A stretch of 64,000 nucleotides of DNA, taken from assembly GCF_011170065.1 (NCBI RefSeq), contig NZ_BLLH01000005.1:1-64000 (forward strand), written 5' to 3'. Positions 9,427 through 18,582 of this stretch are shown here, one piece after another. Within the stretch, counting starts at the first letter, position 1; each line of letters begins with the position of its first letter. The notes beneath the pieces are model-generated. The model did not search any database. It was not told the origin of the DNA and saw nothing but the letters and a program-made list of their open reading frames with translations. This stretch comes from Pseudolactococcus insecticola (GTDB taxonomy: Bacteria; Bacillota; Bacilli; Lactobacillales; Streptococcaceae). The position numbers and the translations under genes are program-made.

Positions 9427-9876
9427 ATGATTAAGATTCGTAAAACAAACTTTCTGACGGACTGTTACAGGGACTATGCGTTGGATATCCATGCGATTCT
9501 GACGGCGGTTTATGAGACCTCTCCCTGGACATTTGAGCAGACTTTTGCAGATATGCTGCTTGAAACGACGGCTTATTATCTGGCTTTTTCGGATTCTGAC
9601 GGCAAATTAGTTGGCTTTCTTGCCACATCGACCGTCATGGACGAGACGGAAATCACCAATATCGCTGTTCTGACGGGTTTTCAAGGCCAAGGTATCGCGA
9701 GCCGCTTGATGCAGCAACTAGCAACATCTGACGGCACGATTTTCCTAGAAGTCCGTGCGTCAAACCTAGCCGCACAAAAATTATACGAAAAATGTGGTTT
9801 TGTCGCCTATTATCAGCGTAAAGATTATTATCAAAATCCGTCAGAAGACGCGATTCTGATGAGGAGAGAAAATTAA
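9427..9876 (+). CDS. rimI: Ribosomal protein S18-alanine N-acetyltransferase RimI
   Basis: This 149-residue GNAT protein is of canonical RimI length. It has NIAVLTGFQGQGIASRLMQQL as the acetyl-CoA motif, LEVRASNLAAQKLYEKCGF as motif B, and a DYYQNPSEDAILM ending typical of RimI. RimI acetylates the N-terminal alanine of ribosomal protein S18. It abuts tsaD with no gap, in the usual Firmicute order. Confidence 0.88.
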   Translation: MIKIRKTNFLTDCYRDYALDIHAILTAVYETSPWTFEQTFADMLLETTAYYLAFSDSDGKLVGFLATSTVMDETEITNIAVLTGFQGQGIASRLMQQLATSDGTIFLEVRASNLAAQKLYEKCGFVAYYQRKDYYQNPSEDAILMRREN

Positions 9877-10890
9877 ATGAAAGATAGATATATACTGGCT
9901 TTTGAGACATCCTGTGACGAGACAAGCGTCGCTGTGCTTAAAAATGATGACATGCTTTTGAGCAACATCATCGCAAGCCAAATCGAGAGTCATAAGCGTT
10001 TCGGTGGCGTTGTACCTGAGGTTGCAAGCCGTCATCATGTGGAGGTTATCACGGCTTGTATCAATGACGCCATAGAGAGTGCTGGCATTACAGTGTCAGA
10101 TCTGACAGCGGTTGCCGTGACGGAAGGGCCGGGACTCGTCGGCGCACTACTTGTCGGCGTTGCAGCAGCAAAAGCCTTTGCCTGGGCGCATGACCTGCCG
10201 ATTATCCCAGTCAACCATATGGCAGGTCATCTCTGGGCAGCACGACAAGTGCGTGAGCTCGAGTTTCCGCTGCTCGCACTGTTAGTCAGTGGCGGACACA
10301 CTGAGCTAGTCTATATGGCTGAAAAAGGCGACTATAAAATCATCGGTGAAACGCGTGATGATGCGGTTGGCGAGGCCTATGACAAGGTCGGTCGCATCAT
10401 GAATCTGACCTATCCCGCCGGAAAAGAGATAGATGCTCTTGCGCATGCTGGCAAGGATGTGTTCAACTTGCCGCGTGCCATGATGAAACATGATGACCCT
10501 GCCCTTGAGTTCAGTTTTTCGGGGCTCAAGTCTGCCGTGATCAATCTCGCACACAATGCCGATCAAAAAGGTGAAACGCTTGATAAATCTAACTTAGCGG
10601 CAAGTTTTCAGGCTGCGGTCTTAGATGTACTCATTGCCAAAACCAAAACAGCGCTCGCAACATTTCCGGTGAAGATGCTGGTTGTTGCGGGTGGCGTTGC
10701 GGCCAATCAAGGCCTGCGCGAACGCTTGGCAGCTGAAATAACAGATATTCCAGTCGTCATCCCGCCTTTGCGGTTGTGCGGCGATAACGCTGGCATGATT
10801 GCCTATGCAAGCGTCTGCGAATACAACCGCGACAATTTTGCAGGACTAGACTTGAATGCAAAACCCAGCTTGGCTTTTGAAAATAGGTGA
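9877..10890 (+). CDS. tsaD: tRNA N6-adenosine threonylcarbamoyltransferase TsaD
   Basis: This 337-residue enzyme has the TsaD/Gcp signatures: [15 protein letters not shown] at the N-terminus, [19 protein letters not shown] (the HxxxH metal site), LVSGGHTEL and [12 protein letters not shown]. It transfers the threonylcarbamoyl group to A37 of tRNA together with TsaB and TsaE. GGAGAG precedes the ATG. A short hairpin-terminator and a new promoter follow the gene, ending the cluster. Confidence 0.97.
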   Translation: MKDRYILAFETSCDETSVAVLKNDDMLLSNIIASQIESHKRFGGVVPEVASRHHVEVITACINDAIESAGITVSDLTAVAVTEGPGLVGALLVGVAAAKAFAWAHDLPIIPVNHMAGHLWAARQVRELEFPLLALLVSGGHTELVYMAEKGDYKIIGETRDDAVGEAYDKVGRIMNLTYPAGKEIDALAHAGKDVFNLPRAMMKHDDPALEFSFSGLKSAVINLAHNADQKGETLDKSNLAASFQAAVLDVLIAKTKTALATFPVKMLVVAGGVAANQGLRERLAAEITDIPVVIPPLRLCGDNAGMIAYASVCEYNRDNFAGLDLNAKPSLAFENR

Positions 10891-10891
10891 G

Positions 10892-10923
10892 AACGGGCGC
10901 GTGAGCGCTTTTTTTGGTATAAT
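10892..10923 (+). promoter_or_regulatory. Short GC hairpin running into extended -10 promoter
   Basis: GCGC-GTGA-GCGC followed by seven T forms a small terminator-like element. The T-tract continues into TGGTATAAT (10915-10923), the likely promoter of the next gene. Confidence 0.6.
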
Positions 10924-10970
10924 GTTGCTAAAAATAGTAACAAGCCAAAGAAAGGCGAGAGGAGCAAGCG

Positions 10971-12401
10971 ATGGTCAACACAAAGTATCAATCAGGACAA
11001 GATTTCAAAACGCAACAAGAATCGCTTAAACAAAAGAAGCAAGCGATGATTGAGCAAGCGAAAAAACGCCAAAAAATAACCGACCAGCCTGCAACCAATA
11101 CGATAAACAAAAAAAGTCAAAATACGCAACGTTTGCAACAAAAATATCAAAAACGCCTAACCGAATTAGAAAAAAGTTTAAAATTAAGTCAAACAGCGCT
11201 TGTAAAAGCAAACGAGAAAACAGAGCAGGCGAAAGCGGAAAAAGTAATTTTGGCTAAGTCGGTATCTGACTTAAACATACGTCTGACAAATCAGATAGAA
11301 GACTATAAAAAATTAGAAAGGCAAAACAAAATACACCGTGATCAGGTTGACAAATTACTGACTGCACTCGGACTCAGCGCAGCAGAGTTTGATCAGGCAA
11401 TTGAAAAATTTCAATACTATCGAGATGAATCAAGTTATCAGCATAAAGAATTCTTGAGATTGGAGCGAGTCGAAGGAATACTTGAACAGGAGATTGAAAA
11501 GCGAAATGTTCAAATTGGGAGTCTGAACAGGAAAATCTTAAAACGTGATAAAGAAATCAGAAAACTGAACCACAAACTACAAGATAAGCATCAGGCTGAA
11601 AAGGCGCATGTTGAAGAACAGATACAACGTATTAATCTAGGAGATTTCTCAGTTTCGGAGTTACTTAAACATCTGGAGAATCGCTTAAAAACTGATGATA
11701 TTAGCCAATTCGATACCATCAATGATTTACTCGTCAGATATGATCGTAGGATTCGAAAATTAACGCAAGATTCAAACTATCAATATGGCTATGCACATGA
11801 AACGGATAATGGTTGGGAGTTCCATGATGTGCAGCAAAGAAACAGTTTCCCAATGCCGGTCAATCCCAATGTCCCTTTTTTTGAAAGGTTAAAAGATGGT
11901 GATACGGTCAAGGTCAAAGTGAGTTCTGACGGAGGTGAAAAAGTAGCTGAGCTAGTCTTTTTGATGGCAAGTCTGTCAGAACGCCGTAAAAAATCTCGAA
12001 ACATCTATCGGAAGAAATTAACTAAAAGACAAGATACAGGGATAGGAAATCAACCTGAGCGATTTTTGTCAGGAGATGTCGCAAAAATTGCTAAAACAGT
12101 GTCTGTCTTACTAATCACAGCTAAAAATGGTAAGCGTTATTTGGAAGAACTTACGCCATTCATGAAAAGTGTGGCCTTGATGGATCCCTATGAAAAATAT
12201 GAAAAAGAAATCTTCTCAGCAATCAAATCGCATGATATTGTCATCATAGGAACTGAAGGAACGCCGCATGCAATCACGGACTATGTTAAAAATAATTTTC
12301 AAAATGATGATAGGATTCAGCTCATGTACCAACCAAGTCGAGGTGATATATTTGCGCGAATTCATTGGCTTTTGATCAATGAAAATTTTAGTCAAGAGTA
12401 G
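10971..12401 (+). CDS. Coiled-coil protein with a DUF2325-like C-terminal domain (function unknown)
   Basis: This 476-residue cytoplasmic protein has no signal peptide or membrane segment. Residues about 1-220 are highly charged and Gln/Lys/Glu-rich with heptad character, a long coiled coil. A middle part (about 260-340) has the look of a small beta domain (DGDTVKVKVSSDGG). The last 110 residues (VSVLLITAKNGKRYLEEL ... HDIVIIGTEGTPHAITDYVK ... PSRGDIFARIHWLL) follow the layout of DUF2325 domains, a Rossmann-like fold of unknown activity; this match is by eye. GAGAGGAGC precedes the ATG, and the gene has its own promoter. Codon use is more AT-rich and Lys/Gln-heavy than the flanking tsaD and helicase genes. 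It is not part of a recognisable operon, and I do not assign a function. Confidence 0.75.
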   Translation: MVNTKYQSGQDFKTQQESLKQKKQAMIEQAKKRQKITDQPATNTINKKSQNTQRLQQKYQKRLTELEKSLKLSQTALVKANEKTEQAKAEKVILAKSVSDLNIRLTNQIEDYKKLERQNKIHRDQVDKLLTALGLSAAEFDQAIEKFQYYRDESSYQHKEFLRLERVEGILEQEIEKRNVQIGSLNRKILKRDKEIRKLNHKLQDKHQAEKAHVEEQIQRINLGDFSVSELLKHLENRLKTDDISQFDTINDLLVRYDRRIRKLTQDSNYQYGYAHETDNGWEFHDVQQRNSFPMPVNPNVPFFERLKDGDTVKVKVSSDGGEKVAELVFLMASLSERRKKSRNIYRKKLTKRQDTGIGNQPERFLSGDVAKIAKTVSVLLITAKNGKRYLEELTPFMKSVALMDPYEKYEKEIFSAIKSHDIVIIGTEGTPHAITDYVKNNFQNDDRIQLMYQPSRGDIFARIHWLLINENFSQE

Positions 12402-12462
12402 GTGTGGGGTTTTAAATCATCTTGAAAATAAAAACGTGGTGAGCAGACGTGCCTGCCTACTA

Positions 12463-12500
12463 TGGTATATTCCAAAAAGGCAGCTATTTTATGGTATACT
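12463..12500 (+). promoter_or_regulatory. Tandem extended -10 boxes upstream of the helicase gene
   Basis: TGGTATATT (12463-12471) and TGGTATACT (12492-12500) occur 29 bases apart in the spacer ahead of the DEAD-box gene. Either or both could start transcription; neither has a clear -35. Confidence 0.45.
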
Positions 12501-12542
12501 CAGGTAAACAGCCAACACAAATCACAAAAAGAATAGAGAATC

Positions 12543-14009
12543 ATGCCAAATACAACATTTGAAACCCTCAATATCAGCCCCGAAACGCAAAAAGCTTTGA
12601 CGGCACTTGGCTATACGCAGCCTACGCAGGTACAGGAGGCGGTGATCACGCAGTTTGTGACGGGTCAGGATTTACTTGTCAAATCTCAAACAGGTAGCGG
12701 CAAAACGGCGTCGTTTGCCATTCCCTTAGTTGAAAACATCATCTGGGAAGAGCGTGCACCGCAGGCGATTGTTCTTGCACCGACACGGGAGCTTGCGTTG
12801 CAAATCAGCGAAGAGATTTTTAACATCGGGCGCTTTAAACGGATCAAGGTCGAGACTTTGATCGGACATACCCCTTTTCAAGCACAGGCGCGCAATCTCA
12901 AAACCCGCACCCATGTCGTCGTTGCAACGCCTGGCAGACTTCTGGACCACATTGAACAGGGGACGATTGATCTGACGAAAATCAAGTTTGTGGTTTTGGA
13001 CGAGGTCGATGAGATGCTCAGCATGGGCTTTATGTCGCAAGTTGATGATATTTTTGAGCACTTGTCGCAGGCGCGTCAAGTGGCACTTTTTTCGGCGACC
13101 TTGCCACAAGCTGTTCTTGACGTCAAAGATTTTTATGTCACAGATCCGATTACCATTGAGGTTGCAGCGCAAAATGCGGTTAGTACACGGATTGATCAAG
13201 TGTTTTATTTGGTCGAAAAGACGGCAAAACTCAAAAATTTATACCAGCTTTTAGTCCTTGAAAATCCAGATTCAGCGATTATATTTGCAAATACCCGTGC
13301 GGCAGTTGATGCGATTGCAGACTATCTGGACGCACGAGATGTTACAGTTGAGACCTTACATGGCGGCATGGAACAGCGTGACCGAACGCGCGTGATCAAT
13401 GATTTTAAGCACAATTATTTTCGTTATTTGATTGCGACAGATGTCGCGGCGCGTGGGATAGATGTGGCTGATATTGCAGCAGTTTTTAACTATGACTTGC
13501 CAGATAATCCTGAGAGCTACACGCATCGAATCGGACGGACTGCGCGATTTGAAAAGACTGGGCGCGCGATTTCACTTGTGAGCTCGGCGCAAAGAAGTGA
13601 TTTTGCAGCAATCGAAAAGGCGCAGCAAAAAAACGATGTGACAATCACTGAACACGTGCTACCAAGTGATAGTTTACTTGACAAACGCTTGCCGTCATTT
13701 ACCGCCAAACAAAAAAGAGAGCTTGAGAAAAAGCAGGCGAAAAGTGCTGTTTTCAAGTCGGACATCATGAAACTTCATATCAATGCGGGCAAAAAAACGA
13801 AGCTGCGCGCGGGAGATGTGGTGGGCGCTATCACAAGTATCCCAGGTGTTACAGGTGATGACATCGGTATCATCTCGATTATCGATGTGTCGACTTTTGT
13901 CGAGATTTTGAACGGTAAGGGGAAGCAGGTCCTGAAAGCGCTGCAAACTGAGAAGATAAAAGGCCGTCTCAGAAAAGTCTCCCGTGCCAATCAAGGAAAA
14001 TATGACTAA
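12543..14009 (+). CDS. dbpA: DEAD-box RNA helicase, DbpA/YxiN-like
   Basis: This 488-residue helicase has all core motifs: Q motif, SQTGSGKT (I), PTRELA (Ia), TPGRLLDH (Ib), DEVD (II, with Val in place of Ala), SAT (III), and HRIGRTAR (VI). After about residue 400 comes a domain like the RNA-binding module of DbpA/YxiN (KTKLRAGDVVGAITSIPGVTGDDIGIISI). In that family the module targets hairpin 92 of 23S rRNA for 50S subunit assembly. That domain argues for DbpA rather than CshA, which has a basic, low-complexity tail. The DEVD change is tolerated in several Firmicute homologues. Confidence 0.87.
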   Translation: MPNTTFETLNISPETQKALTALGYTQPTQVQEAVITQFVTGQDLLVKSQTGSGKTASFAIPLVENIIWEERAPQAIVLAPTRELALQISEEIFNIGRFKRIKVETLIGHTPFQAQARNLKTRTHVVVATPGRLLDHIEQGTIDLTKIKFVVLDEVDEMLSMGFMSQVDDIFEHLSQARQVALFSATLPQAVLDVKDFYVTDPITIEVAAQNAVSTRIDQVFYLVEKTAKLKNLYQLLVLENPDSAIIFANTRAAVDAIADYLDARDVTVETLHGGMEQRDRTRVINDFKHNYFRYLIATDVAARGIDVADIAAVFNYDLPDNPESYTHRIGRTARFEKTGRAISLVSSAQRSDFAAIEKAQQKNDVTITEHVLPSDSLLDKRLPSFTAKQKRELEKKQAKSAVFKSDIMKLHINAGKKTKLRAGDVVGAITSIPGVTGDDIGIISIIDVSTFVEILNGKGKQVLKALQTEKIKGRLRKVSRANQGKYD

Positions 14010-14043
14010 AATAGCTGAAAAAATCAGCTAAATCTGGTAAAAT
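14010..14043 (+). promoter_or_regulatory. Inverted repeat and extended -10 promoter of ppaC
   Basis: TAGCTGA-AAAAA-TCAGCTA is a perfect seven-base hairpin without a T run, so a weak terminator or operator. TGGTAAAAT at 14035-14043 is the likely -10. Confidence 0.5.
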
Positions 14044-14076
14044 AGAGCTATCAAATAAAAAATCGAGGTAAAAAAA

Positions 14077-15009
14077 TTGTCTAAAATTCTAGTTTTCGGT
14101 CACCAAAATCCTGATACGGATGCCATCGGATCATCTTATGCTTTTGCTGAATTGTCACGGTTGCGTGGCTTAGACGCAGAAGTTGTCGCACTTGGCGAGG
14201 TCAATGAAGAAACTGCTTATGCGCTTGATTATTTTGGCGTGACAGCGCCACGTGTGGTCACATCTGCCAAGGCTGAAGGCGCTGACACCGTCATCTTGAC
14301 TGACCACAATGAGTTCCAACAATCTATCTCAGACATCCGTGATGTGACGATTATGGGCGTTGTTGACCATCATCGTGTGGCAAATTTCGAAACGGAAGCG
14401 CCTTTGTTTATGACGCTTGAACCAGTTGGCTCAGCCTCTTCTATCGTCTACCGCCAGTTCAAAGCCGAAGGACGCGATGTGCCAAAAGCAACAGCAGGTT
14501 TGTTGCTGTCAGGCTTGATCTCAGATACGTTGCTCCTAAAATCACCAACGACGCATCCGACAGACTTCAAAGTTGCTGAAGAGTTGGCAGAAATCGCTGG
14601 TGTTGATCTTGAAACATATGGTCTTGCCATGCTCAAAGCCGGTACAAACTTGTCAACAAAATCAGCAGCTGAGTTGATTGATATTGATGCCAAAACATTT
14701 GAGCTAAATGGTAATGATGTCCGTGTAGCGCAGGTTAATACAGTTGATATTGCGGAAGTTTTGACACGTCAAGACGAGATTGAAACAGCCATTACAGCAG
14801 CAAATGCAACGCATGGCTACTCAGACTTTGTCTTCATGATTACAGATATTGTCAACTCAAACTCTGAAATCTTGGCTTTGGGTCAAAATATCGGCAAGAT
14901 TGAAGCAGCATTTGACTTTGAGCTGAAAAATAACCACGCTTTCTTGGCTGGTGCTGTCTCACGTAAGAAACAAGTCGTGCCACAGTTGACAGAGTCATTT
15001 AACAAATAA
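14077..15009 (+). CDS. ppaC: Manganese-dependent inorganic pyrophosphatase (family II)
   Basis: This 310-residue DHH-family enzyme has the metal-binding motifs [13 protein letters not shown] (residue about 8), LTDHNE, the central VVDHHRV, and a C-terminal [10 protein letters not shown] that binds substrate. It hydrolyses pyrophosphate to two phosphates and so drives biosynthetic reactions. The start is TTG at 14077 behind GAGG at 14065-14068, and the family length fits. It is a single-gene transcription unit with a clear terminator at 15031-15057. Confidence 0.96.
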   Translation: MSKILVFGHQNPDTDAIGSSYAFAELSRLRGLDAEVVALGEVNEETAYALDYFGVTAPRVVTSAKAEGADTVILTDHNEFQQSISDIRDVTIMGVVDHHRVANFETEAPLFMTLEPVGSASSIVYRQFKAEGRDVPKATAGLLLSGLISDTLLLKSPTTHPTDFKVAEELAEIAGVDLETYGLAMLKAGTNLSTKSAAELIDIDAKTFELNGNDVRVAQVNTVDIAEVLTRQDEIETAITAANATHGYSDFVFMITDIVNSNSEILALGQNIGKIEAAFDFELKNNHAFLAGAVSRKKQVVPQLTESFNK

Positions 15010-15030
15010 AAAGATAAGTTATAAAACTAG

Positions 15031-15057
15031 AAAAGCGTTCGCAAGACGCTTTTTTTG
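15031..15057 (+). terminator. Terminator of ppaC
   Basis: AAAAGCGT-TCGCAAG-ACGCTTTT followed by a T run. Confidence 0.85.
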
Positions 15058-15085
15058 CTGTTTGGATAACTTTTTGATAAAATGA

Positions 15086-15101
15086 GTTTACAAATGTAAA
15101 C
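15086..15101 (+). promoter_or_regulatory. Palindromic operator GTTTACAAATGTAAAC upstream of rpsN
   Basis: A perfect 6+4+6 palindrome lies just after TGATAAAAT (15075-15083), at the expected transcription start of rpsN. Its centre TACAAATGTA fits the TACANNTGTA core of CopY/CopR operators. The same arms recur at 51470-51485. Confidence 0.55.
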
Positions 15102-15118
15102 ATTAGAAATGAGAAGAA

Positions 15119-15388
15119 ATGGCAAAAAAATCAAAAATCGCAAAATACGAACAACAAAAAGCTTTGGTTGCAAAATATGCTGACCTACGTCAAGAATTAA
15201 AAGCAAAAGGAGACTTGGAAGCGCTACGTCGCCTGCCAATCAACAGTAACCCAAATCGCTTGAAAAATCGCGACGAAATCGACGGCCGTCCGCATGCCTA
15301 TATGCGCAAGTTTGGCATGAGCAGGATTAATTTTCGCAGACTGGCCTATCTGGGTCAAATTCCAGGCGTCAAAAAAGCAAGCTGGTGA
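15119..15388 (+). CDS. rpsN: 30S ribosomal protein S14, zinc-independent form
   Basis: This 89-residue S14 ([20 protein letters not shown] ... [33 protein letters not shown]) lacks the CxxC pairs of the 61-residue zinc-binding form. It therefore belongs to the C-minus type (RpsN2/YhzA). In Firmicutes such copies usually sit outside the S10/spc operons and replace the zinc form when zinc is scarce; whether a zinc form exists here lies outside the window. A palindromic operator overlaps its promoter. A 35-codon basic protein gene follows after 38 bases. Confidence 0.93.
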   Translation: MAKKSKIAKYEQQKALVAKYADLRQELKAKGDLEALRRLPINSNPNRLKNRDEIDGRPHAYMRKFGMSRINFRRLAYLGQIPGVKKASW

Positions 15389-15426
15389 ATAATTTTAATA
15401 GTTAGCAGATATTAAGGAGTAAAATC

Positions 15427-15534
15427 ATGGCAAAACAAGATTTATCAACGGCCTATCGCCGTCTGAAAAGTCCATCTATCAAGATTCGCAAAGCCGCTTT
15501 GCGTGTCATTCAGGCACATAATCGTGCAAAATAA
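15427..15534 (+). CDS. Small basic protein, 35 residues (possibly the putative metal homeostasis protein family)
   Basis: The ORF begins MAKQDLSTAYRRLKSPSIK and ends VIQAHNRAK behind an excellent ribosome binding site (AAGGAG, 7 bases to ATG). It is strongly basic and predicted helical. A small family of this length and pattern in Lactobacillales is annotated as putative metal homeostasis protein; I recall the resemblance but cannot check it. Position in one unit with zinc-independent S14 fits a metal-linked role, which is inference. A strong terminator directly follows. Confidence 0.72.
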   Translation: MAKQDLSTAYRRLKSPSIKIRKAALRVIQAHNRAK

Positions 15535-15567
15535 AACGCAAATTTCATTATGAGATTTGCGTTTTTT
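15533..15567. terminator. Bidirectional terminator between the small basic protein and the ABC ATPase gene
   Basis: AAAACGCAAAT and ATTTGCGTTTT pair with a short loop and flank T/A tracts on both strands. Confidence 0.87.
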
Positions 15568-15572
15568 CTATC

Positions 15573-16349
15573 TTATTTTGGGATGGCAAAGTATTTGCCA
15601 TTGACAATTTCGACGTCAACAGGCATCTGGTAAAAGCTACTGAGCGTTTCAGTGGTCAAGATTTTCTGAGTCTCACCAGAATCTACAATCTCGCCTTGGC
15701 GCAAGAGCAGAATTTTTTGAAAATCTGCTGTGATTTCATCAGGATGATGCGTGATATATAGTAGTGTCGGACCATTTTTGAGCTGTGTAATCTGGTGCAG
15801 TTTTTCAAGTAAGCGTTCTTTAGCAAATAAATCAAGGCCATTTGTCGCTTCGTCCAAGATCAGAATGTCGGGATTTGTCATCAGACTGCGGGCAATCAAT
15901 AATAACTGTTTTTCGCCCTGAGACAGTGTCCCATAAATGCGCCCAATCAGCTTATCAGCACCGATTTGTACCATCAGATCTCGTGCGACATCGAGATCCG
16001 CCTCAGAAAATTCACGGTAGAGCATTGACGAGTTGTAGCGGCCCGTCAGAACGAGATTTTCAGCCATGATACTAGGCCTGAAACGCTCAGCAATAAAGGA
16101 ACCAACAATGCCGATTTTGGCACGGAGTTCAGGGATCTGGTCATGGCCAAAACGTGTGCCAAGGACGGTAATTTCGCCTGACGTTTTCCAGTTTTCAGCC
16201 ATGATGAGTTTGAGTAAACTAGATTTGCCAGAGCCGTTCAGCCCTAAAATCGCCCAATGCTCGTTTTTGTCGACCTGCCAGTTGATATGTTTGAGGATTT
16301 GGTTACCATTTCGTGTGAAATCAACATCTGTTAATGAAATTATGCTCAT
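15573..16349 (-). CDS. ABC transporter ATP-binding protein, YlmA-like
   Basis: This 258-residue single ATPase domain has Walker A GLNGSGKSS, signature LSQGEKQ, Walker B ILILDEATNGLD and switch HH in YITHHPDE. The layout and the GRYNSS segment resemble the YlmA/ModF-like ATPases. No permease gene adjoins it, so either it works with a distant permease or it is not a transporter subunit. It is a monocistronic minus-strand gene divergent from the yceD gene. Confidence 0.87.
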   Translation of the reverse strand: MSIISLTDVDFTRNGNQILKHINWQVDKNEHWAILGLNGSGKSSLLKLIMAENWKTSGEITVLGTRFGHDQIPELRAKIGIVGSFIAERFRPSIMAENLVLTGRYNSSMLYREFSEADLDVARDLMVQIGADKLIGRIYGTLSQGEKQLLLIARSLMTNPDILILDEATNGLDLFAKERLLEKLHQITQLKNGPTLLYITHHPDEITADFQKILLLRQGEIVDSGETQKILTTETLSSFYQMPVDVEIVNGKYFAIPK

Positions 16350-16416
16350 TTTTTTGCCGTTTCTATATCATTATTTTACAGATTATTATACAATATTAAC
16401 AAGGAGAATTACAACT

Positions 16417-16962
16417 ATGAAGTGGTCTTTACAAGAATTAACGAAGAAAAAGTCAGTTGAGTTTGCAGAAACGCATCTAGATTTGGCAAAAGAACTGATC
16501 ACGCGTGAGCCTGAGATTCTTGCCGTATCTGAGGTTTTGGTCAATGGCCGCGTGGACGCTGATAAAGAAATCTACGTGTTGAACTATACAGCTGACTACA
16601 CCCTGACTTTGCCGTCAAGTCGGAGTTTGACGCCGGTCGAGGTACCCATGTCACTTGCCGTATCAGAATTATTTACAACGCAAGCTTATCTTGATGACAA
16701 CAAGGCGGATCTGGATGCGGATATGTTGTTTATTTTGGAAAAAGATGTGATTGACCTTGACGAGTCAGTTGCTGATAATATCTTACTCGAACTGCCAATG
16801 AAGGTTCTGACAAAAGACGAAGAAAATGCGTCAGAAATGCCAAAAGGTGACACCTGGCAAGTTTTGACAGAAGAAGACTATGCCAAGTTGCAAGCGGAGT
16901 CTGACGAAGAGACAAAAGTTGCAAAATCGCCATTTTCACAGCTTGACGGGCTATTTGACTGA
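16417..16962 (+). CDS. YceD family (DUF177) protein
   Basis: This 181-residue acidic protein begins MKWSLQELTKKKSVEF and has the DUF177 features. These are an N-terminal strand-rich part, the SLAVSELFTT segment and the C-terminal ILLELPMKVLTKDEEN motif. YceD proteins are linked to 23S rRNA/large-subunit accumulation and often precede rpmF; rpmF is not next to it here. I chose ATG 16417 because AAGGAG lies eight bases before it. The longer in-frame extension to 16066 runs back through the antisense ABC gene and is spurious. Confidence 0.85.
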   Translation: MKWSLQELTKKKSVEFAETHLDLAKELITREPEILAVSEVLVNGRVDADKEIYVLNYTADYTLTLPSSRSLTPVEVPMSLAVSELFTTQAYLDDNKADLDADMLFILEKDVIDLDESVADNILLELPMKVLTKDEENASEMPKGDTWQVLTEEDYAKLQAESDEETKVAKSPFSQLDGLFD

Positions 16963-17021
16963 CGGCGCTGAAATCGGTGCTAAAATCAAAATTAAAATTT
17001 TAGATTTATCGTTATTTTGAC

Positions 17022-17106
17022 TTGAAATTTAATTAAAATTATATTATAATGTATTTATTATAAAGTATAAAGTTGTAGGCTGCGCAAACTAAAAAGTGGC
17101 AGCTAC
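17022..17106 (+). promoter_or_regulatory. gnd promoter and leader hairpin
   Basis: TTGAAA (17022-17027), 17 bases, then TATAAT (17045-17050). In the 5' leader GTAGGCTGC (17075-17083) pairs with GCAGCTAC (17099-17106) with one bulge, ending five bases before the AGGAG of gnd. A translational role is possible but unproven. Confidence 0.65.
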
Positions 17107-17124
17107 CTAATAGGAGAGAAAAAC

Positions 17125-18549
17125 ATGGCACAAGCAAACTTTGGTGTGGTCGGAATGGCCGTAATGGGTCGTAATCTGGCTTTAAATATCGAATCTCGTG
17201 GCTACACAGTTGCGATTTTCAACCGTTCAAAAGAAAAAACAGAAGACGTCGTCAACTCACACCCTGATAAAAACTTTGTCCCAAGCTATGACATCGAATC
17301 ATTTGTCAACTCAATCGAAAAACCACGTCGAATCATGCTCATGGTCCAAGCAGGTCCAGGAACGGATGCAACGATTCAAAATCTTTTGCCACATTTGGAC
17401 AAAGGCGACATCTTGATTGATGGCGGAAACACCTTCTACAAAGACACAGAACGCCGCAATGCTGAGCTTGCTGACTCAGGCATCAACTTTATCGGTACGG
17501 GTGTTTCTGGCGGCGAAAAAGGCGCACTTGAAGGCCCATCTATCATGCCTGGAGGTCAAAAAGAAGCCTACGAACTCGTTAAAGACGTCCTTGAAGAAAT
17601 CTCTGCCAAGGCGCCTGAAGACGGCAAACCATGCGTGACATACATTGGGCCAAGTGGTGCAGGTCATTATGTGAAAATGGTGCATAACGGTATCGAATAC
17701 GGTGATATGCAGTTGATTGCGGAGTCTTACGACCTCATGCAAAAATTACTCGGTCTTTCAGCTACTGAAATGCAATCTGTCTTTACAGAATGGAACAAAG
17801 GTGAGCTTGACAGCTACCTGATTGAAATCACAGCTGATATTTTGGGACATGCAGATGACGAAGGTCAAGACGGCCCAGTTGTTGACTATATCTTGGACGC
17901 GGCAGGCAACAAAGGTACTGGTAAATGGACGAGTCAATCAGCACTCGACTTCGGTGTGCCACTGCCATTGATTACAGAGTCAGTTTTCGCACGTTATATC
18001 TCAGCCTACAAAGACGAACGTGTCAACGCAAGTAAAGTCTTGCCAGCGCCAGAAGCCATTACATTTGACGGTGACAAAGCAGAGCTCATTGAAAAAATCC
18101 GCCAAGCACTCTACTTCTCAAAAATCATGTCCTATGCACAAGGCTTTGCACAGTTGCGTGTTGCCTCAAAAGAAAACGACTGGCAGTTACCATTTGGTGA
18201 TATTGCGGCCATCTGGCGTGCTGGTTGTATCATCCGTGCACGTTTCTTGCAAAAAATCACTGATGCTTATGGTCGTGATGAAGACCTTGCAAATCTCTTA
18301 CTTGACGAATACTTTATCGACATCACCGCTAAATATCAAAGCGCTGTCCGTGACGTTGTCGCACTCGCAGTCAAAGCAGGTGTGCCAGTGCCAACTTTCT
18401 CAAGTGCCATTGCATATTTTGACAGCTATCGCTCAGAAAACTTACCTGCAAACCTGATCCAAGCGCAACGTGACTACTTCGGTGCGCATACTTACAATCG
18501 TAAAGATAAACCAGGTACATTCCATTATTCGTGGTACACTGAGCAGTAA
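17125..18549 (+). CDS. gnd: 6-phosphogluconate dehydrogenase (decarboxylating)
   Basis: This 474-residue enzyme has the Rossmann start [21 protein letters not shown], the substrate motif [21 protein letters not shown], and [16 protein letters not shown] with the catalytic Lys. The C-terminal helical domain ends in [11 protein letters not shown]-type residues ([15 protein letters not shown]). It oxidises 6-phosphogluconate to ribulose 5-phosphate with NADP+ in the pentose phosphate pathway. The length is normal. covR begins 33 bases downstream without a terminator, so the regulator is probably co-transcribed. Confidence 0.97.
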   Translation: MAQANFGVVGMAVMGRNLALNIESRGYTVAIFNRSKEKTEDVVNSHPDKNFVPSYDIESFVNSIEKPRRIMLMVQAGPGTDATIQNLLPHLDKGDILIDGGNTFYKDTERRNAELADSGINFIGTGVSGGEKGALEGPSIMPGGQKEAYELVKDVLEEISAKAPEDGKPCVTYIGPSGAGHYVKMVHNGIEYGDMQLIAESYDLMQKLLGLSATEMQSVFTEWNKGELDSYLIEITADILGHADDEGQDGPVVDYILDAAGNKGTGKWTSQSALDFGVPLPLITESVFARYISAYKDERVNASKVLPAPEAITFDGDKAELIEKIRQALYFSKIMSYAQGFAQLRVASKENDWQLPFGDIAAIWRAGCIIRARFLQKITDAYGRDEDLANLLLDEYFIDITAKYQSAVRDVVALAVKAGVPVPTFSSAIAYFDSYRSENLPANLIQAQRDYFGAHTYNRKDKPGTFHYSWYTEQ

Positions 18550-18582
18550 GCATTGAACTTGACAAAAAAATAAGGAGATCTA

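Noticed and set aside
13009-13020. DEVD in the helicase as a sign of inactivation
   Set aside because: The catalytic D-E and final D are kept; Val in the third place occurs in working homologues.
16066-16416. N-terminal extension of the YceD protein
   Set aside because: The extension is antisense to the ABC ATPase gene, and a strong ribosome binding site precedes ATG 16417.
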